From contig CM036626.1 in assembly GCA_020746105.1 (NCBI GenBank), positions 16,003,501 through 16,067,500 on the forward strand: a stretch of DNA of 64,000 nt, given 5' to 3'. Both the position numbers and the translations under genes were made by a program. The DNA is from Trogon surrucura (Eukaryota; Chordata; Aves; Trogoniformes; Trogonidae). The notes beneath the pieces are model-generated. The model was not told where the DNA came from, ran no database searches, and worked only from the letters and a program-made list of their open reading frames with translations. This document shows, piece by piece, positions 51,501 through 64,000 of this stretch; the stretch's first letter is position 1, and each line of letters opens with the position of its first letter.

Positions 51501-52263
51501 TGCTGGGTGCAGGGAGCTGCCCTGGGGACGGTGTCATTGGTACAGATGCAGAGTCAGACCTATGTTGGCTGTCCACTCACAAAGCCAGCCAGGCCAGGTC
51601 AGGCTGGTGGGATGAAGCTCAGCAACAAATTGCCGTCATCTTTTTCCTTGTAAAATTGCAGGGTTAGCATGGGAGCAAGTCTGCCCTGCAAGGGAGTATT
51701 TGTAAAGTGCCTTTAATCCCTGTGTTGTCTCTGAGTGTCTTTCCTCTTAGGAATTCAGATTTTGGATGCTCAAAGGAGAAGATGGGCTCTGGATGCTAAC
51801 AGATTTGGCTAATTCAAGCAGGGGCTTTGAATCATCACCCAGAATAACTAGAAACTGGAGGTGTAGTGGTGCATTACTGCCTCTTCCCTGACATAGCAGG
51901 AGATGAGGACATTTGCTTCTCTACTATTCACCCTCAGCTCTTGAGGCAACTGTTTGGCTAACACAAGCTGTCCCTGGGAACAGGAGCTGTTTGTTGGCTT
52001 ACTCCAGGCCAGGATTTGCCTGTCACACCTTCTTTTGGAGCTTTTGAAATACTTACTTTTCTCCTTAACTGTGATTACCCCTAAAACGTTGCAGAGAAAC
52101 TCCTAAATTTCCTGAAAGAGTTTTTCCAGCAATAGTGATCCCAGTGCCCCTGACTGCATCCACCTTTCCCTGCCCTGGCCAGAAGCATCCGGGGCCTGCA
52201 GAGGCAGGGGGGTGCTGATGGGCTGAGCCCTGCCTTTGGAAACCTTCCTCCCCTACAAGCCTG

Positions 52264-52400
52264 GGATGACATTCAAAACTCGCCTGGACGCGTTGCTGTG
52301 TGAACTGCCCTAGGTGATCTTGCTCTGGCAGGGGGGTTGAACTAGATGATCTTTCGAGGTCCATTCCAATCCCTGACGTTCTGTGATTCTGTGGTTCTGG
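52264..52400 (+). mobile_element. CR1 LINE 3' fragment
   Basis: ATTCAAAACTCGCCTGGACG, then GGGGGGTTGAACTAGATGAT, GGTCCATTCCAATCC and a terminal TTCTGTGATTCTGTGG octamer repeat identify a CR1 3' end. Only about the last 137 bases remain. Confidence 0.9.
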
Positions 52401-55400
52401 GAATAATGACAGCTAAACTCCCTCAGTTTTCTAAAAGGAGCTTTTTTGGCTTTTGAAAGAGATATTACGAGATCCTTTGTGATGGTAGGAGACTGGATTT
52501 AAAGGTCTTTTCCAGTTCTTTGTCCTTAAATTCAAAGGTTGTAACTTAAGCATTAATTTTATTCAGGGAGCCTGGTGTCCTGTGTTAAAAAGCCCAAAAA
52601 TCAGTAATGACAGTAGTCTTTTCTCACCTTAGCATCACCAGTTCGGGGAATGGGGCTGACATGACTGATTTATTCCCAACAAGATTGCCTGTGGTTGCTG
52701 CTCATGTGATGAGGCCAGCAGTCTCCACAGAGGGACCACGAGGCTCTTCGTGACACCACAGCAGGACAGATCTGAACCTAAAGCCTCTCTGCCAGGCACG
52801 TGGGAGCCCACATCCAGCTCTGGTGGCTCTGCCATCCATCGCTGTATCCCAAGCATGGCTTTGAACCTCAGCTTTATCTGCCAGAGCTAGAGGCTTTCCT
52901 GGCACAGGGACGTCTGTGGTCCTCCATGGGGAGTATTTGTTACGGGGCTGAGTCGACTTGGATGTCTGACCCCACATCTGGCAGGATGAGTGTTGGTGGC
53001 GAGGGCAAACTCCCCTTTCCCCATGCCTTTTCCCGAGTGAGGCAAAAAAGGCACAGAGCAGCTTTCAGCGCCGTCCAGCTCCTTGCGGGACGACCGGCAG
53101 GGAGGTTTGTCTTCTCGGCAAACCTCCTACGAGCGTTTCCTACGCACCGCATGGGTCTGGGCTTGAGCCTCTGTGCTTTGAAGAGCAGGACCACACAGAA
53201 AGTCCAGCCATCCAATGAAGGGACGCTGCTAATAGTCTGTGTCTGCTCGGGTGTCTGGCTACCGCTTGGCAGGAGCCACCCCTGTGTGCTGAGCAAGGTG
53301 GACTGCAAAAATGCAGCCCAGGCATCCACAGGACGTGGCAAGGGCAAGCGGGCTGTTTGCGGCGACTCGTGCTGTAAATTGCTCTATAAATAGATGAGGA
53401 ATTACCTTTCTATTTCTTTCAGGAAGATGTGTTTAACTAAACAGAGAGCAGCACGGAGGGGTTGCTTTGTTTGTTGATACAGTTGGTCTCCATGCAGTAC
53501 GAGGGCTCTGCCAGGTTGGAAACCCTATCAATATTTTGGTGACATGAAGTTACTAAGCTACTGTCAAACCCTGATGAGAAAGGGAGCAGACTACCTCCCC
53601 AAACCCAGCATGCTCGCTTAACTCGCAGCTTGTCATTTCGAGCCCTTTTTTACATTTTATGGCAACGTTGTGCAATGTCATTATCTAGTCCTACTTTGCT
53701 TCTGAGGCAGTTGAAATCAGGGTGGTCTTTCCTTCCTCCTGGAGATGCCGAGCTGATAATGCTCCTCCCTACGATGTCCACAGCAGGAGATGGGACTGGG
53801 ATGCTGGAGGAACCTTTTCTTAAGGAAATACATCCCCGATCCATTCCCCATCCGGACCGCGGTCACCCCGCTGGGGTGGCTTTGCACAAGGCAGGCGAGC
53901 TGGGCTCGACTGAGGGTTGTTTTGTTTGTTCTCCTCTCCATGCTTTGACTCGGAACCTTGGCAATCCCTGCGAAAGTGCCTCGGGGTTAGAAAAGTCTGA
54001 AAATGTGTTTGTTTCAAATACTTGGCTGGGCTTTTTTTAGGCAAGGTTCCCAGCACAGGTGTGAAAATTTCTGGGTGCTGGTTGCAATGCAAATGGTGAA
54101 GGAAGAGCTCCCATATTCTGCTTGGATTTCATAATGCACCAGCTTGCTTTGGTTTTTTTGACTTGTGGCCCTTGGCAATGTTGGGTTTATTCTTTATTTA
54201 TTTATTACTTAAAAAACACTCTCTCTTCCCTCCCTCTCAGTCCCAAGCCACGTTTGGATGCAGATGAGGAGCTGGGAGAAGCTGTGGTGGCTTTGTCCCG
54301 TTGTGGGGGCTCCCTCCCCTGGGGCTCTCTCGCCCTGGCCCTCTTGGGATTAGGGCAACTCCAAAAAGAGGGAAAGGTTTTTTTTCAGCTCTGCTAGAAA
54401 GATGATAATTCACTAAACTCCCAAGTTGGCATTTTGCCTGAATCAATGCCGGGTGTGCGGGGTGGATTTCTCTTTTAAAGATGGGGCAAAGTGTACCTTG
54501 TTTGCTTTACTTTTTTTTTTTTCCTCCCACAGTTTGATGGAGCAATTGAAGAACTTGTTGAAATAGGACTTTAAAAGACAGACAAGCATTTTCTTGACAT
54601 GCAAGGGGTCTGTGTCATTCCTGTCAAAACACAGCTCAAGTGAAGGGACGTGGCGCTCGAAGTTAACTTCTTGTTTCTTTAGAAAATAATAGCGTAAAAA
54701 ACCCCACCAATACGAGTTTTGGCAGCAGAGCAAATGGCCGTAAACAAGCAGAAAATGAGAAGGTTTGTAATCCTTAAAGGATCAAGCCTGCTGGTGTTGC
54801 TGCAGGCAGAAAGACCAAAGAGAGTGGGAGGGTTTCAGGGAAACTGGTGATACTTTGGAGAAGGTGCTGCTGTCATATACAGACCACTGATATAAGGACG
54901 TATAAAGTGCTCAGGAGGGCAAGACCTCTTGTTTCTTGTATGTCATTTATTAATGAGACTATTTCCATAATTAAACCAGTAGTCTGCTGAGAGCAGCAGT
55001 GAGTCCCAGGATTTTCCCAACCACAATTAGTACTGTGATCTCCTTTGCTCTCTTGCTCCCTCAGCTCACAAAGGGTCTCCCTGCCCGCACCGTGGGGTGA
55101 GGTGGGAGGGTGGGGAGAGGGACCTGCTAATCTGCTGGAAAGGAGGTTTCCTGGAAAATCTCTAATGCAATCAACTCACAAATACAATGCAAGGCAGGGT
55201 TTGTGATGGGAACAACGCCCTTCACTGAAATAGTCAGAAAAGCAATATAATGGCTGCTGTGGCATCTCCTTCTGGCCTCACCCTGGCACAGAGCATCTGG
55301 TGAGAAGGCTCAACATGCTGCAGGCTCTCTTAAATCCTCAAAGGTGGATTGTGCTTTCCTTTCTGCAGCAGTGTGCAACGTCTGCTGGTCCCTTCTAGTG

Positions 55401-58400
55401 TCTTACTTTGATCCAACCTCAAAGCTGCTGGGAATATTAGCTCATTTTACAGATTTAAGAAACTGAAGCAGGACCAGAAAAATAGCTCAGGTGGGGAAAG
55501 CCAACCCCCAATGTGCACTCCCTCAGCTCGCTGCCTTCTGCTCGTCTTTGGGGATGAGCTATAGGACTCTTTCCTTCTAAAAATATTTTGAGCTTTCATT
55601 AAAGGCTTCTTTGAAACAGAACCAATTATAGCTCTTAGCATCATTTCCTTGCTCAAGCGTGACCCAGAAGTTGTAAGTACACACATTTGCTATCTGTACT
55701 TCATTTGGACTTCAATAATAATTCCTGCTTTTAATTTGATGCTGATTGATCGTGAAACTGTGTGTAAGCCATATGGCACTATGTTTACAGTTTTACACCA
55801 TTCCCATTTTCCAGCAGTCACATTGAACGATTTACATAGCTCCAGACATGCTTAAAGAACAGCCAAAGAGTGGCATTTGTTTTGATTATCTTATTAATGC
55901 TTTATTCAATCAAGAGAAATCACAGCGAATGCGTAACAGACCAAACGTGTACAAACAAGACCGCCCGAACTCACATGAGGGCCAGCAGATGGGCCGGGAG
56001 GAGGAGCGTTTCACAGGGTTTTACACATCTGCTTTCCAAAAAACCTAAGCGCTGTCCTTCTTAACTGGGCCTGAGAAACTCTTTCTGAAGGCTGAGTTCG
56101 TTCTGATGTACAATTTTCTGGGTTTTTCTGGACGTAGTGGGCGCAGCTGGCGAGAGCGATGGGTTGTGCACGTTGGTGCCCTGCCAGGCTGGGATTGGGA
56201 AGGACATGAGGATGGGGTAAGCATGGGAAATCCCTGATTTTTGCCTGGCCAACCTTCAGCCAGCTGAAGTTCAGAGCCTTCCTGACCCAGAGGCTGTGGA
56301 TCATGTCGGGGCAAGGTGCCGGGTGCCACTTGGGCTGTAGCTGTGTGCAGGGATGTGCGTAGCATCCCCCAAGCACAGGGATGCTGGGCAGGGTTACCCT
56401 GGGAGCTGCTGCGTGGACTAGGCTGCAATTCCCACTCAGTGCAGAGCAGCACTCCTGGCTGCCAACTGCTCCAGCCTTAATTGCAACGTGTAGTTTTGCA
56501 ATGCTTTATCCAAACCAGGCTGTAATCTCGAAACTGGGAGGATGCATTTTCGCCGGCTGTGCTCAAAATCAGGAATTGCAAACTTCCTCAAAATCTGACG
56601 AAGAACAGAGTCATTTCCCACTGAACAGATGGGAGCAACTCCTCCCATAGCTGTGGGCTGGGTGTGCAACTGGGCGCTTCTAAAATAAAGCTTGTCCATT
56701 TTCCTCCTGGTGTGCCTGTGAATGCACGATCCACAGATGCTTAATCTGCGTGGCCAAGATTATTCAAGTTTAAAACATAAAATAAAATGGCAAAGAGGCA
56801 GACAAATCATGACAAATACCAATACTCATTGTAATCTCATTCCTGGCAGTGTCTGGAGCCTTTTATGATAGCCAGGCATCTGAGAAGAACAATTCCTATT
56901 TAAAAGACTGATTTCTTAAAGGTAAACTGCACATTCAAAATGAAAACCAGGTTAAGGGGAGAAATCTGGGCTGGATGCTCCGCTCAGACTGGGATCGAGG
57001 TATATGAGTATGGCTTCAGTCTGAGGTTTGCAAAGAAATTTTAAGGATGTAGTCCTCAGTTCCTACTCATTTCAGAAACTCTTGATTGTTTGCTTCCCAC
57101 ACGTAGCATTTTGCTTTTGGGATAAATGCTGCTTGAATTAGCTATTTATAAAATGTTTGTTTTCTTTCACAAAAAGCTCTGGGTAGGTAAAAATGACAAT
57201 ATATTGGATTCTAATGAGTGGAATAGTAATTATTTTCTTCATTTAATATTCGGTTTAAAAACTACTAAATTTTGCCAAGAATGTTGATTAATTCAATAGT
57301 GAATGTACACTTGCTGGCATAAAGTGGGAGCAATTATGTGAGACTATTGCTAGTAAAAGGGCACCAGTCTGCTATAACTATTCTAAGTGTTTTCTGCCAC
57401 ACTGGGAAATGAGCAGTTACCAGTTGTTTTGCCCTGAGGAATGATTTCCTCCATGACACTGAATTTCCACCTGACAGCAAACATTAAATGGAATATATAT
57501 ATATAAACTGAACATTTCATGTTACTGTGTGTGCTGTTTCCTTCTAAAGCCTCGCAGTTAAAAGCCAGAAAGCAAAACAAAAGCGTTGATTTTTCCAGAA
57601 GTGCCTTTGCAGTCAGCCTTTACCCAGGCCAGCTTCCAGTTGTACAGCAGTGGGGAAGATTTGACCTGGAGGACACAGTGAATTATAGTCATTCTAGAAG
57701 GCTTTTAAACTCAAGAGAACTCCCCAAATATTAAACCATTCTGAGCTGAATGATGCTCAGAGAGGACAACGCCACGGGGAGACTTTGAAGCACTGAGTTG
57801 AGCGTATGGACCTCAACTGGCAGTTTGGGTTTATCTGCAACACGTGACTGCACTTGTAATACAGCACAAGTACGTGCTACTGCCAGCAGCCCGTTCTCCT
57901 GGTTGGTTGTCTGTCACCACAGGTAGGTCCAAGTTTTGCTGAAGGAAGCAATTCCCTGCAACTCTTTGCTTCATGTACAGGTATTTATTTGCAAAACCAG
58001 GAGTCGCTTCTCTCCTGCACAGCAGCACGGGCAGGAGACCTCTCCCTCCATGCCCCCTGCTATTTTCTTTTAAGACAAAGTCAAAGCCCAAGCAGGGAAT
58101 TCAAAGAAGGTTTTTTCTTCCCACTGAGGAAATCTCAAGGGCTTCTCCTAAAACACTGGTGAGTGCCCTGGGCCTGGCTGTGATGTGGGGCACTCTGCAC
58201 CAGCTTAGCCCCATCAATGGAAAATACCCCCTGCGCCGGAGCGAGGCACAGACCCAAAGCAAAAAGCAAAGGAGGGTTTCTATATAGGTGGGTTGATTGT
58301 TTTCTTCTGGTGCATATAGAAGGTAAACTTCATGTGTGCGTGTCCCTTTTCCTGCAGGGATGCTCATGGGCAGAGGTGTTGCTCCTCCAGCCAATATCCC

Positions 58401-59740
58401 TGAACAAAAAGGGTTTGGGCAGATAGGTGGTTGTGCCGTCGGAGCTGCAGTGAGGCACGGCATCTCTCTGCTGGGGCTGGTGGCTTGGCATGCGATGGAG
58501 TTTAGGTCTCGGCACTGGGCTGTTGGGCTGATGCTCTGCTCCATCCCCTTGTCACTCAAAGTGGTCACCGGAGGCACGCTTGATATTTTTGCTGGATTTT
58601 ACCCAAGCAGTGCCTGCCTTTCTCACTGATGTGCTGCTCTGAGCTGGGTGTTGGTTTAGTTTTCCCGTCCGGCCATCAGGAACGGGGTGGTGTCTCCTGG
58701 CTGTCACCACATCTGGGGGTTTCTCCCTGGGTAGCCTCAGAGCTCCTGCTGCAGCATTGTTCTTGGGACAGCCTGAACCTCCCTGGGAGAAGTGCAGAGA
58801 GTGTCAGCTGAAAGGGTCCAGGGGCTTGTTTGGAACCTCTGACCCTATCTATTTAAATTTATTTATGGAAAAATAAATTTCTCCTCCGTCTGCAAGAAAA
58901 TCCAGTGTTTGTGTATGAAATTTGGACCGATTTTATGAATATCAAAGCTGAAGTCCCCCAACATAAATGTAGCGGATTCTCAGCGCAGTGTAAATTTGCA
59001 GGAATTTATTTGACTTAAGCCACATGAAACGAGCTTCTATATAGATTTTTTTGGCCATATTAGAGAAGTACGGAAATAGATTTTAATTACTTCTAAAGGA
59101 GAAATGGTTAAAATCAGAATTGATTGAAGTATTTGCTTTCTGGTAGGAGCAAGAAGTCTTTTGAGGTCTCTTAGGCAAGCTTCAAAAACACCTAAAAGTT
59201 GCATGATCAAAGCTTTGTTTTCAATTATTCATTTGTTTTCAATATCTGAAGGTCACACAACAGGCTGGGATGGGGAATGCAGCTGTCATTAAAAATTTAC
59301 TTACTTTTTGTACTCCAATTAAACTTACAGATAATAGCAGATAAAAACAACCGTGCAATTGCTTTCCTGATGAAGGCACTGATTTATTGGTACTGGACTT
59401 GGCTTCAGTGTACTTACACCCGGGATGAGTTTGTCTGCAAAGGTTTACTTCCATTTTAGGAAGAAAAAAAATTGACAGCTGTAAAAACAGCAGGATGTGA
59501 TACTGTCCTTGATGAGGATTTTTCTTGGCAGCAGGGTATACACATCTTGCAAGACCATGACATGCCCCATTCCCTTCAAAGACACGGTCAGCTAACGCTG
59601 GTATGTTAAATTAGGAATTCAGTCCCGTCCACTCCCTCTGCAGTCAATGAAAAAGGGAGGAGAGCTGGATCTGAGATGAGGATGGAGGAGCTGCCCTTGG
59701 AGTCCAAGTACTGGACCTCTCCTGCATTTCACACAGACTG
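52401..59740. other. Intergenic DNA with AT-rich candidate elements
   Basis: No gene is recognised. The open frame at 52800-53393 (197 codons, plus) overlaps the start of this stretch and lacks any domain. Two AT-rich, complex blocks, about 57100-57400 and 58830-59230, stand out from the GC-balanced surroundings and may be regulatory. A short TA run lies at about 57494-57505. Confidence 0.5.
58830..59230. promoter_or_regulatory. Candidate conserved non-coding element
   Basis: A roughly 400-base AT-rich block with isolated CpGs, flanked by GC-richer sequence. It contains ATTTAAATTTATTTATGG, a CCATATTAGA SRF/MEF2-like word near 59056 and TTTTAATTACTT near 59081. Conservation is untested. Confidence 0.25.
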
Positions 59741-59800
59741 TTCACAGAATGGTAGGGGTTGGAAGGGACCTCGAAAGATCATCTAGTCCAACCTCCCGAT
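59741..59800 (-). mobile_element. CR1 LINE 3' fragment, very short
   Basis: On the plus strand CACAGAATGGTAGGGGTTGG, then AAGGGACCTCGAAAGATCAT and CTAGTCCAACCTCCC are the reverse complement of a CR1 3' end. About 60 bases are recognisable before homology is lost in unrelated sequence. Confidence 0.85.
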
Positions 59801-62800
59801 TCACAGGGCCTGTGAATTTTGCTGCATTAGAGGCAAGACCTTTCCTGAGCAATTACCTCCCATTCAGTTTGCTAGACCTGCAGGCTCGTGTTTCAACAGT
59901 TCTTTGGGGTATCAGCAGAAACAGTGTTATCAAAATAGTAAGTGCTTTTGGAAATCTGGGCGTGTAACTTTGAACAATACCTCCTTTGACAGAAGAAAGA
60001 AGAGACGCTGCAGTGAATCGATAGATCCTGCCCATATCTTGGACATACTGACTTATGGGCCAATAGTACCTAGAACAAATGCAGAAGTAAGTGGAATATG
60101 CAGCAATAATGCAAACTCTTGTTATACGTGTTCTAAAAAAGAAATGGGACCCAGCCTTGTACGCTGGCTTCTCCTCTCCGAGTCAGGGGTAGATTTACAA
60201 TGTACGTACTCGGCTACAGCCACCTCTTATTATTTCTTCGACAGAGAATATTGGGTGGCTACACCAAAGTAATCTCTCTAGCAATGACTCATCCCTAATC
60301 ACTGGTGATTAAACCTGAATTATATTCAATTTATTTGCAAAGGTCTGTGGACATATTAAAACTGCTTCTAATGTGGACAAACAGAAAAAAAATAAAATCC
60401 TCCAAACCCCACTAAAGCTTGCATTTGGAAGCTACTATAAAAGATGAGGATGTCCTAATTTATGAAGAAGGATCAAGAGGGGGGAGCTGTGTCAAGAAAT
60501 GAAAGATGGAATTCATTTTTATATTGATGTCTGGAGGGTCAGGATTTCACAGAAAACCTCAGCCGTTATAAACAGAAATGGATCAGACCAAAGATAGTTG
60601 CGCTGTTATCCCTAAGGCTCCCTTCTTCTATGTAGTTCTCCACCTCTTGTTGGGATTTTTTTTGTTTTGTTCCTCTAAAAACTATATGTAAGCTTATCAG
60701 TAATATTAGGGATTGATCCTGAGCACTGGATCAAAGGGATCATTTTTACTGCAAGATCATTGCTAGTGAGCTTAGACTTCTGCACAGGAGTTTTCCTCCT
60801 CCTACAGCCTCTGAATGGAAATTCATCGCTCGCGTAGAAAAAAATTCAGAAACACTAGGCAATCTGGTAAGTGATTCACTGGAAAGCGGGTGTCTATTTG
60901 GGTTAAGAATGCAAGAACTGATGCAAAATCTGTCACAGAACATACTTAATTTTTACCCTTTATTTTTGCTATGGAGAGAACTGTCTTAAATATCCCACAG
61001 GCTTTGATGGAAATTTTAGAAAAACTGTTAGGAACAGTAAAGATAAGAGCATGCCATTACATGCTTGCTTTTTGGAGAGCGGGTTTGCTGACACTACAGG
61101 CAAAATATTCTATGTAACATGTTACTGTTGGAGGCCTGAAGACAGGCAGATTACAGTAGGAACGATGCAGATAACAAGATCCCGTGAATTCGTTGCCTTG
61201 TGTCATTCTTACCGCACTAAACTTTCATCCCCTTTTACAATGCTACTCCAACGTGCTCTTTCGAAGATTTGGATTTCATGAAACATCAAAGAAGCTATCT
61301 TCATGGTGCTTTCAGAAAGACTGATGATACAGGCTTGCTGTCATCACTCTGTCATCGTGTCCAAAGCGGCTCAATTGCAATAAATTAAAGCTCTGGTTTG
61401 ACCGAGGAAAGGCTTGTATGTGTGCTTCTAAGGACAAACTCCTGCTATAAGCCTGTAAAATGACTAAGACGGATGAGGGGGGTTTAGGTTTGAACCAATC
61501 TTTAGGTCCTCCTCACGCCTTTCAGACTGACTGATACGACTACGTGCAGTGAGTAAGAACACTGGGTCTAAATTATGAAAACAGCTTCAGCAGAGGATGG
61601 CTCTTAAATCTTCCCTCGGTGTCTGTGAGTACATGTGTGTGTATCAGCCAGCTCTGTCTCCCTGCTCAGCACTCGCCTGAGCGTCCTAGGCAATGCTTAG
61701 CGAACGACTTTCAGCAAATTTGAGTGGAATTTGAGGAGTGGTTTCAGTGAGGTGTTGTATAAGGTGAATTTTATATACATTTGAAGTGCCTGCTATTAAG
61801 TTTTTAACCAAGAAATTTCATCTTGTTGTTTGCTACGTTTTCAACAGTGTGTGAAGCACCGAGTGGAGTAATGGGTCATTTTGACTCTTCCTTTTAATAT
61901 ATTTCTTATATGGTGATGTCCCAGCTAAATATACTCTTCCCAAATTGTCATTTAAAGAATAGCAGGGTAAGCGTTGTTATAGCCATGGTGAAATCCTTAA
62001 ACTAAAAAGACCAACTGTTTAAGAAATACGAGCACTGAACAAAGAAGAGATCCAAACCACAGAAGTCTGAGAGGACCTGGTTTTGAGATCGCTCCTTACC
62101 AGGACACTTGAATGTCCTCACTGAGCTGAGTGATGTCTGGGGAAGACTGCTGGGATTGCCTTTTCATTTTCATTTTCATGGGAGTTTTTCTGTACCAGCC
62201 TTTTTTCTGCCTGTCACTGCCTTGTGAGCTCATAAGGTCTGTGCAACCCATTAACTAAGGGCCCTTTGCCAGACACTTGCAGCTGAGAGAGGGCTAATGC
62301 AGCATCCTTAAGCTTGATGCAGTATTTGCCTGGGGAGGAGAGAAAGTGCTCAGCTCAGTTATTAATACAGACATAAGCAAGAGGAGTTTAAGGATTCTTC
62401 CCATGCAATTAGAATTTTTCTCTGTGTTTTCTGATATTAAAATAACTTCTATATTATTGCTTTCCTTTCTTCCGATAAGCATTGTAATACAGGGAATATT
62501 TTGGTATCCACAGAACATTTCATTTCCCATATGGGCAAGATGTTAAGAACAGCATTCTTTCTCCTTGGATATTTCCAGAAGCACCGTGAGATTTAGGTGC
62601 CTACCAGTTTAGGTAAAAAGATGAGCAGTTTTGGGTTTTCCTCCACTAGATTTTAGTGAAGTGTAAAGTTAAACTGCCTATAAGGAAAGGAAAATTGTAG
62701 AAGAGGGCAGCCTAGACGCTAAGTACTAGAAGATAATTGAATGGATACAATTACATTTTCAAACCCCCTTTATCTTATTGCAATGTTAACATTAGTGTAA

Positions 62801-64000
62801 TTTTTTTCCCTTTCTGGGAGGCAATGTCACACTAAGCTGCTATCAGTATGATTAGATAAATGTTTCTCTTACATGTATGCCGCCTTAGTGGCTTGTGTGT
62901 GTACATTTTTAATGATTGAGGTCTCCTTCCTATCAGAAAATATCCTTTTACACTTTCACAAATGTAAAAGGACACAGCAAAAGTATCCTGTGCTTGGGAA
63001 ACACAGGTAGAAGTATTTTGAAAGTTGGAATTTGTCAGAATGAACAGATCTAAATGAAAAGCATGGCTGATGCGAGGGAAAACCCTTTCCCATAGGAAAA
63101 TGGAAAAAGGTCTGTTGGAAAAAAAAAAACCAGACACATATCTTGTTTTCAATTAGTGAACTGTAAATTTCCTAGAATTTCTGGATGGTAACAGATTTCA
63201 ATTTTTTGGCCTCACTTTTTCAAGTGTGTTTGACTTTGCTCACAGAAGAAGCCTCCCCGAGTTCAGCAGGAGCAGATCTTTTGCAGATCTTTCCGTGGTG
63301 GTCGTGCATGGGAGCACTATCCAAACCCAAAGGAGTAAAATCCAAGCCACTTCTGCCCAGGTACAAGGTAGTACTGGGACATGATCATTATGAAACCAAG
63401 CAGCAAAATTTCTTCTTCCAATCCTTCCCCACCTGTTCCCTGCCCATGCATTCAAAATAACTCTGTTCTCATGTGAACGAGAGCAGGAACCTGGGAAGCC
63501 GATACTGAGCTTCAAAGTCTTTTTTGCTGCTATTGTGGTTGTCTAGTTACTGTTTCAACAGGAAGGTGTTTAATCAATGCACGGCAAAAGGCAGAGAAAC
63601 GAGCTGGCGGTTTCCAGAAGGAGAAAATGTCGGGCTGATTAGAGTGTTTCTTTCTCAGGATGGAGTAGACAATACAAAGCGTGTGATAACACGCTCAAGA
63701 TATGCCTCAGAACCCCACCAGCGGCTCTGTGAATGAATGGCACATTTCCTATCACAGCTTTCGCAGTCCGAGGCTGATAAGAAATGTCTAGTGCTGCAGA
63801 GCGTGTTTGTGCGAGATCCTTGAATATACTTTTGGAAAACTTCGATCTTCTCTGAGGCAACAAAAACATAAGGAGGGAGCAGTTCCTTCTGAATTTTTAG
63901 CTTGTAAACCTGCTGGTTTATTTAATTTATTTTTTTTTTTTTATATTTAACAATTATATTCTTCAGCTCATACAATGGCAGGACAGGAAGAAAGAGGGTA
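59801..64000. other. Intergenic DNA, no gene recognised
   Basis: This stretch is AT-richer than the middle of the window. It has a threefold TTTTCA repeat near 62161-62179 and T-runs including about 63927-63942. The 122-codon open frame at 59904-60272 is Cys- and Ser-rich without a recognisable fold. No promoter, splice-bounded exon or mobile element was seen here. Confidence 0.5.

Larger units (their letters stand above)
45716..52263. other. Intergenic DNA with one possible exon
   Basis: Mostly unique sequence. It holds a CATC-type repeat at 47850-47898 and the possible coding exon at 48404-48588. About 50380-50560 is a CpG-containing, non-repetitive stretch of unknown role. No other gene signal was seen. 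Confidence 0.5.

Noticed and set aside
52800..53393. Plus-strand open frame of 197 codons as a gene
   Set aside because: No domain, no start-site or splice context, and overlapping frames of similar length on the other strand. Likely chance in GC-richer DNA.
59904..60272. Cys-rich 122-codon frame as a small secreted or zinc-binding protein
   Set aside because: The cysteine spacing matches no fold I recognise, there is no signal peptide, and it lies next to a decayed CR1 fragment without promoter features.
1..64000. CRISPR arrays, bacterial operons, phage or defence systems, full-length endogenous retroviruses
   Set aside because: No regularly spaced direct repeats, no tight gene packing, and no LTR pairs or retroviral frames. 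The sequence is vertebrate nuclear DNA.

Overview
The window is vertebrate nuclear DNA, almost certainly from a bird and most likely a passerine. It holds one dominant CpG island, a single signal-peptide-encoding first exon bounded by a canonical splice donor, very long non-coding stretches and few interspersed repeats. The repeats I recognise are 3'-truncated CR1 LINE ends, the typical avian retroposon, and one tRNA-Ile-headed SINE with a CR1-type tail. That SINE matches the architecture of the TguSINE1 family described from passerines. Nothing prokaryotic, no CRISPR array and no intact viral or multi-exon gene set was seen.

Layout. Positions 1-5304 are the 5' part of a long first intron of a minus-strand gene. 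Exon 1 coding sequence is 5305-5486 (minus). Its 60 codons plus 2 bases encode a signal peptide and a cysteine-rich LRRNT cap, best matched to LRIG1. About 4765-6350 is the CpG-island promoter, with two CCAAT boxes, a perfect PBX:PREP/MEIS-type decamer and a YY1-like motif over the initiator ATG. From about 6350 to 64000 the window is a gene desert upstream of that gene. In mammals the region upstream of LRIG1 is also a large desert, towards KBTBD8, which fits.

The desert contains a tRNA/CR1 SINE (12324-12506, minus), CR1 fragments near 30.3, 45.5, 52.3 and 59.7 kb, microsatellites and homopolymer tracts, and a degenerate 34-bp-period minisatellite present at two places (about 29.0-29.35 and 31.9-32.0 kb). 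It also has several AT-rich, repeat-free stretches that look like candidate enhancers. The recognised repeats total only about 1.3% of the window.

The window therefore reads as the control region of one gene: promoter, start of intron 1 and distal upstream DNA of an ErbB/receptor tyrosine kinase feedback inhibitor. I found no convincing new multi-gene system. The leads most worth following are a possible unrecognised coding exon at 48404-48588, a very strong G-quadruplex motif just inside intron 1, the PBX/CCAAT promoter architecture, the two-locus minisatellite, and an unusually long open frame at 38072-38863. Conservation and transcription could not be tested here, so regulatory calls are inference from motifs.
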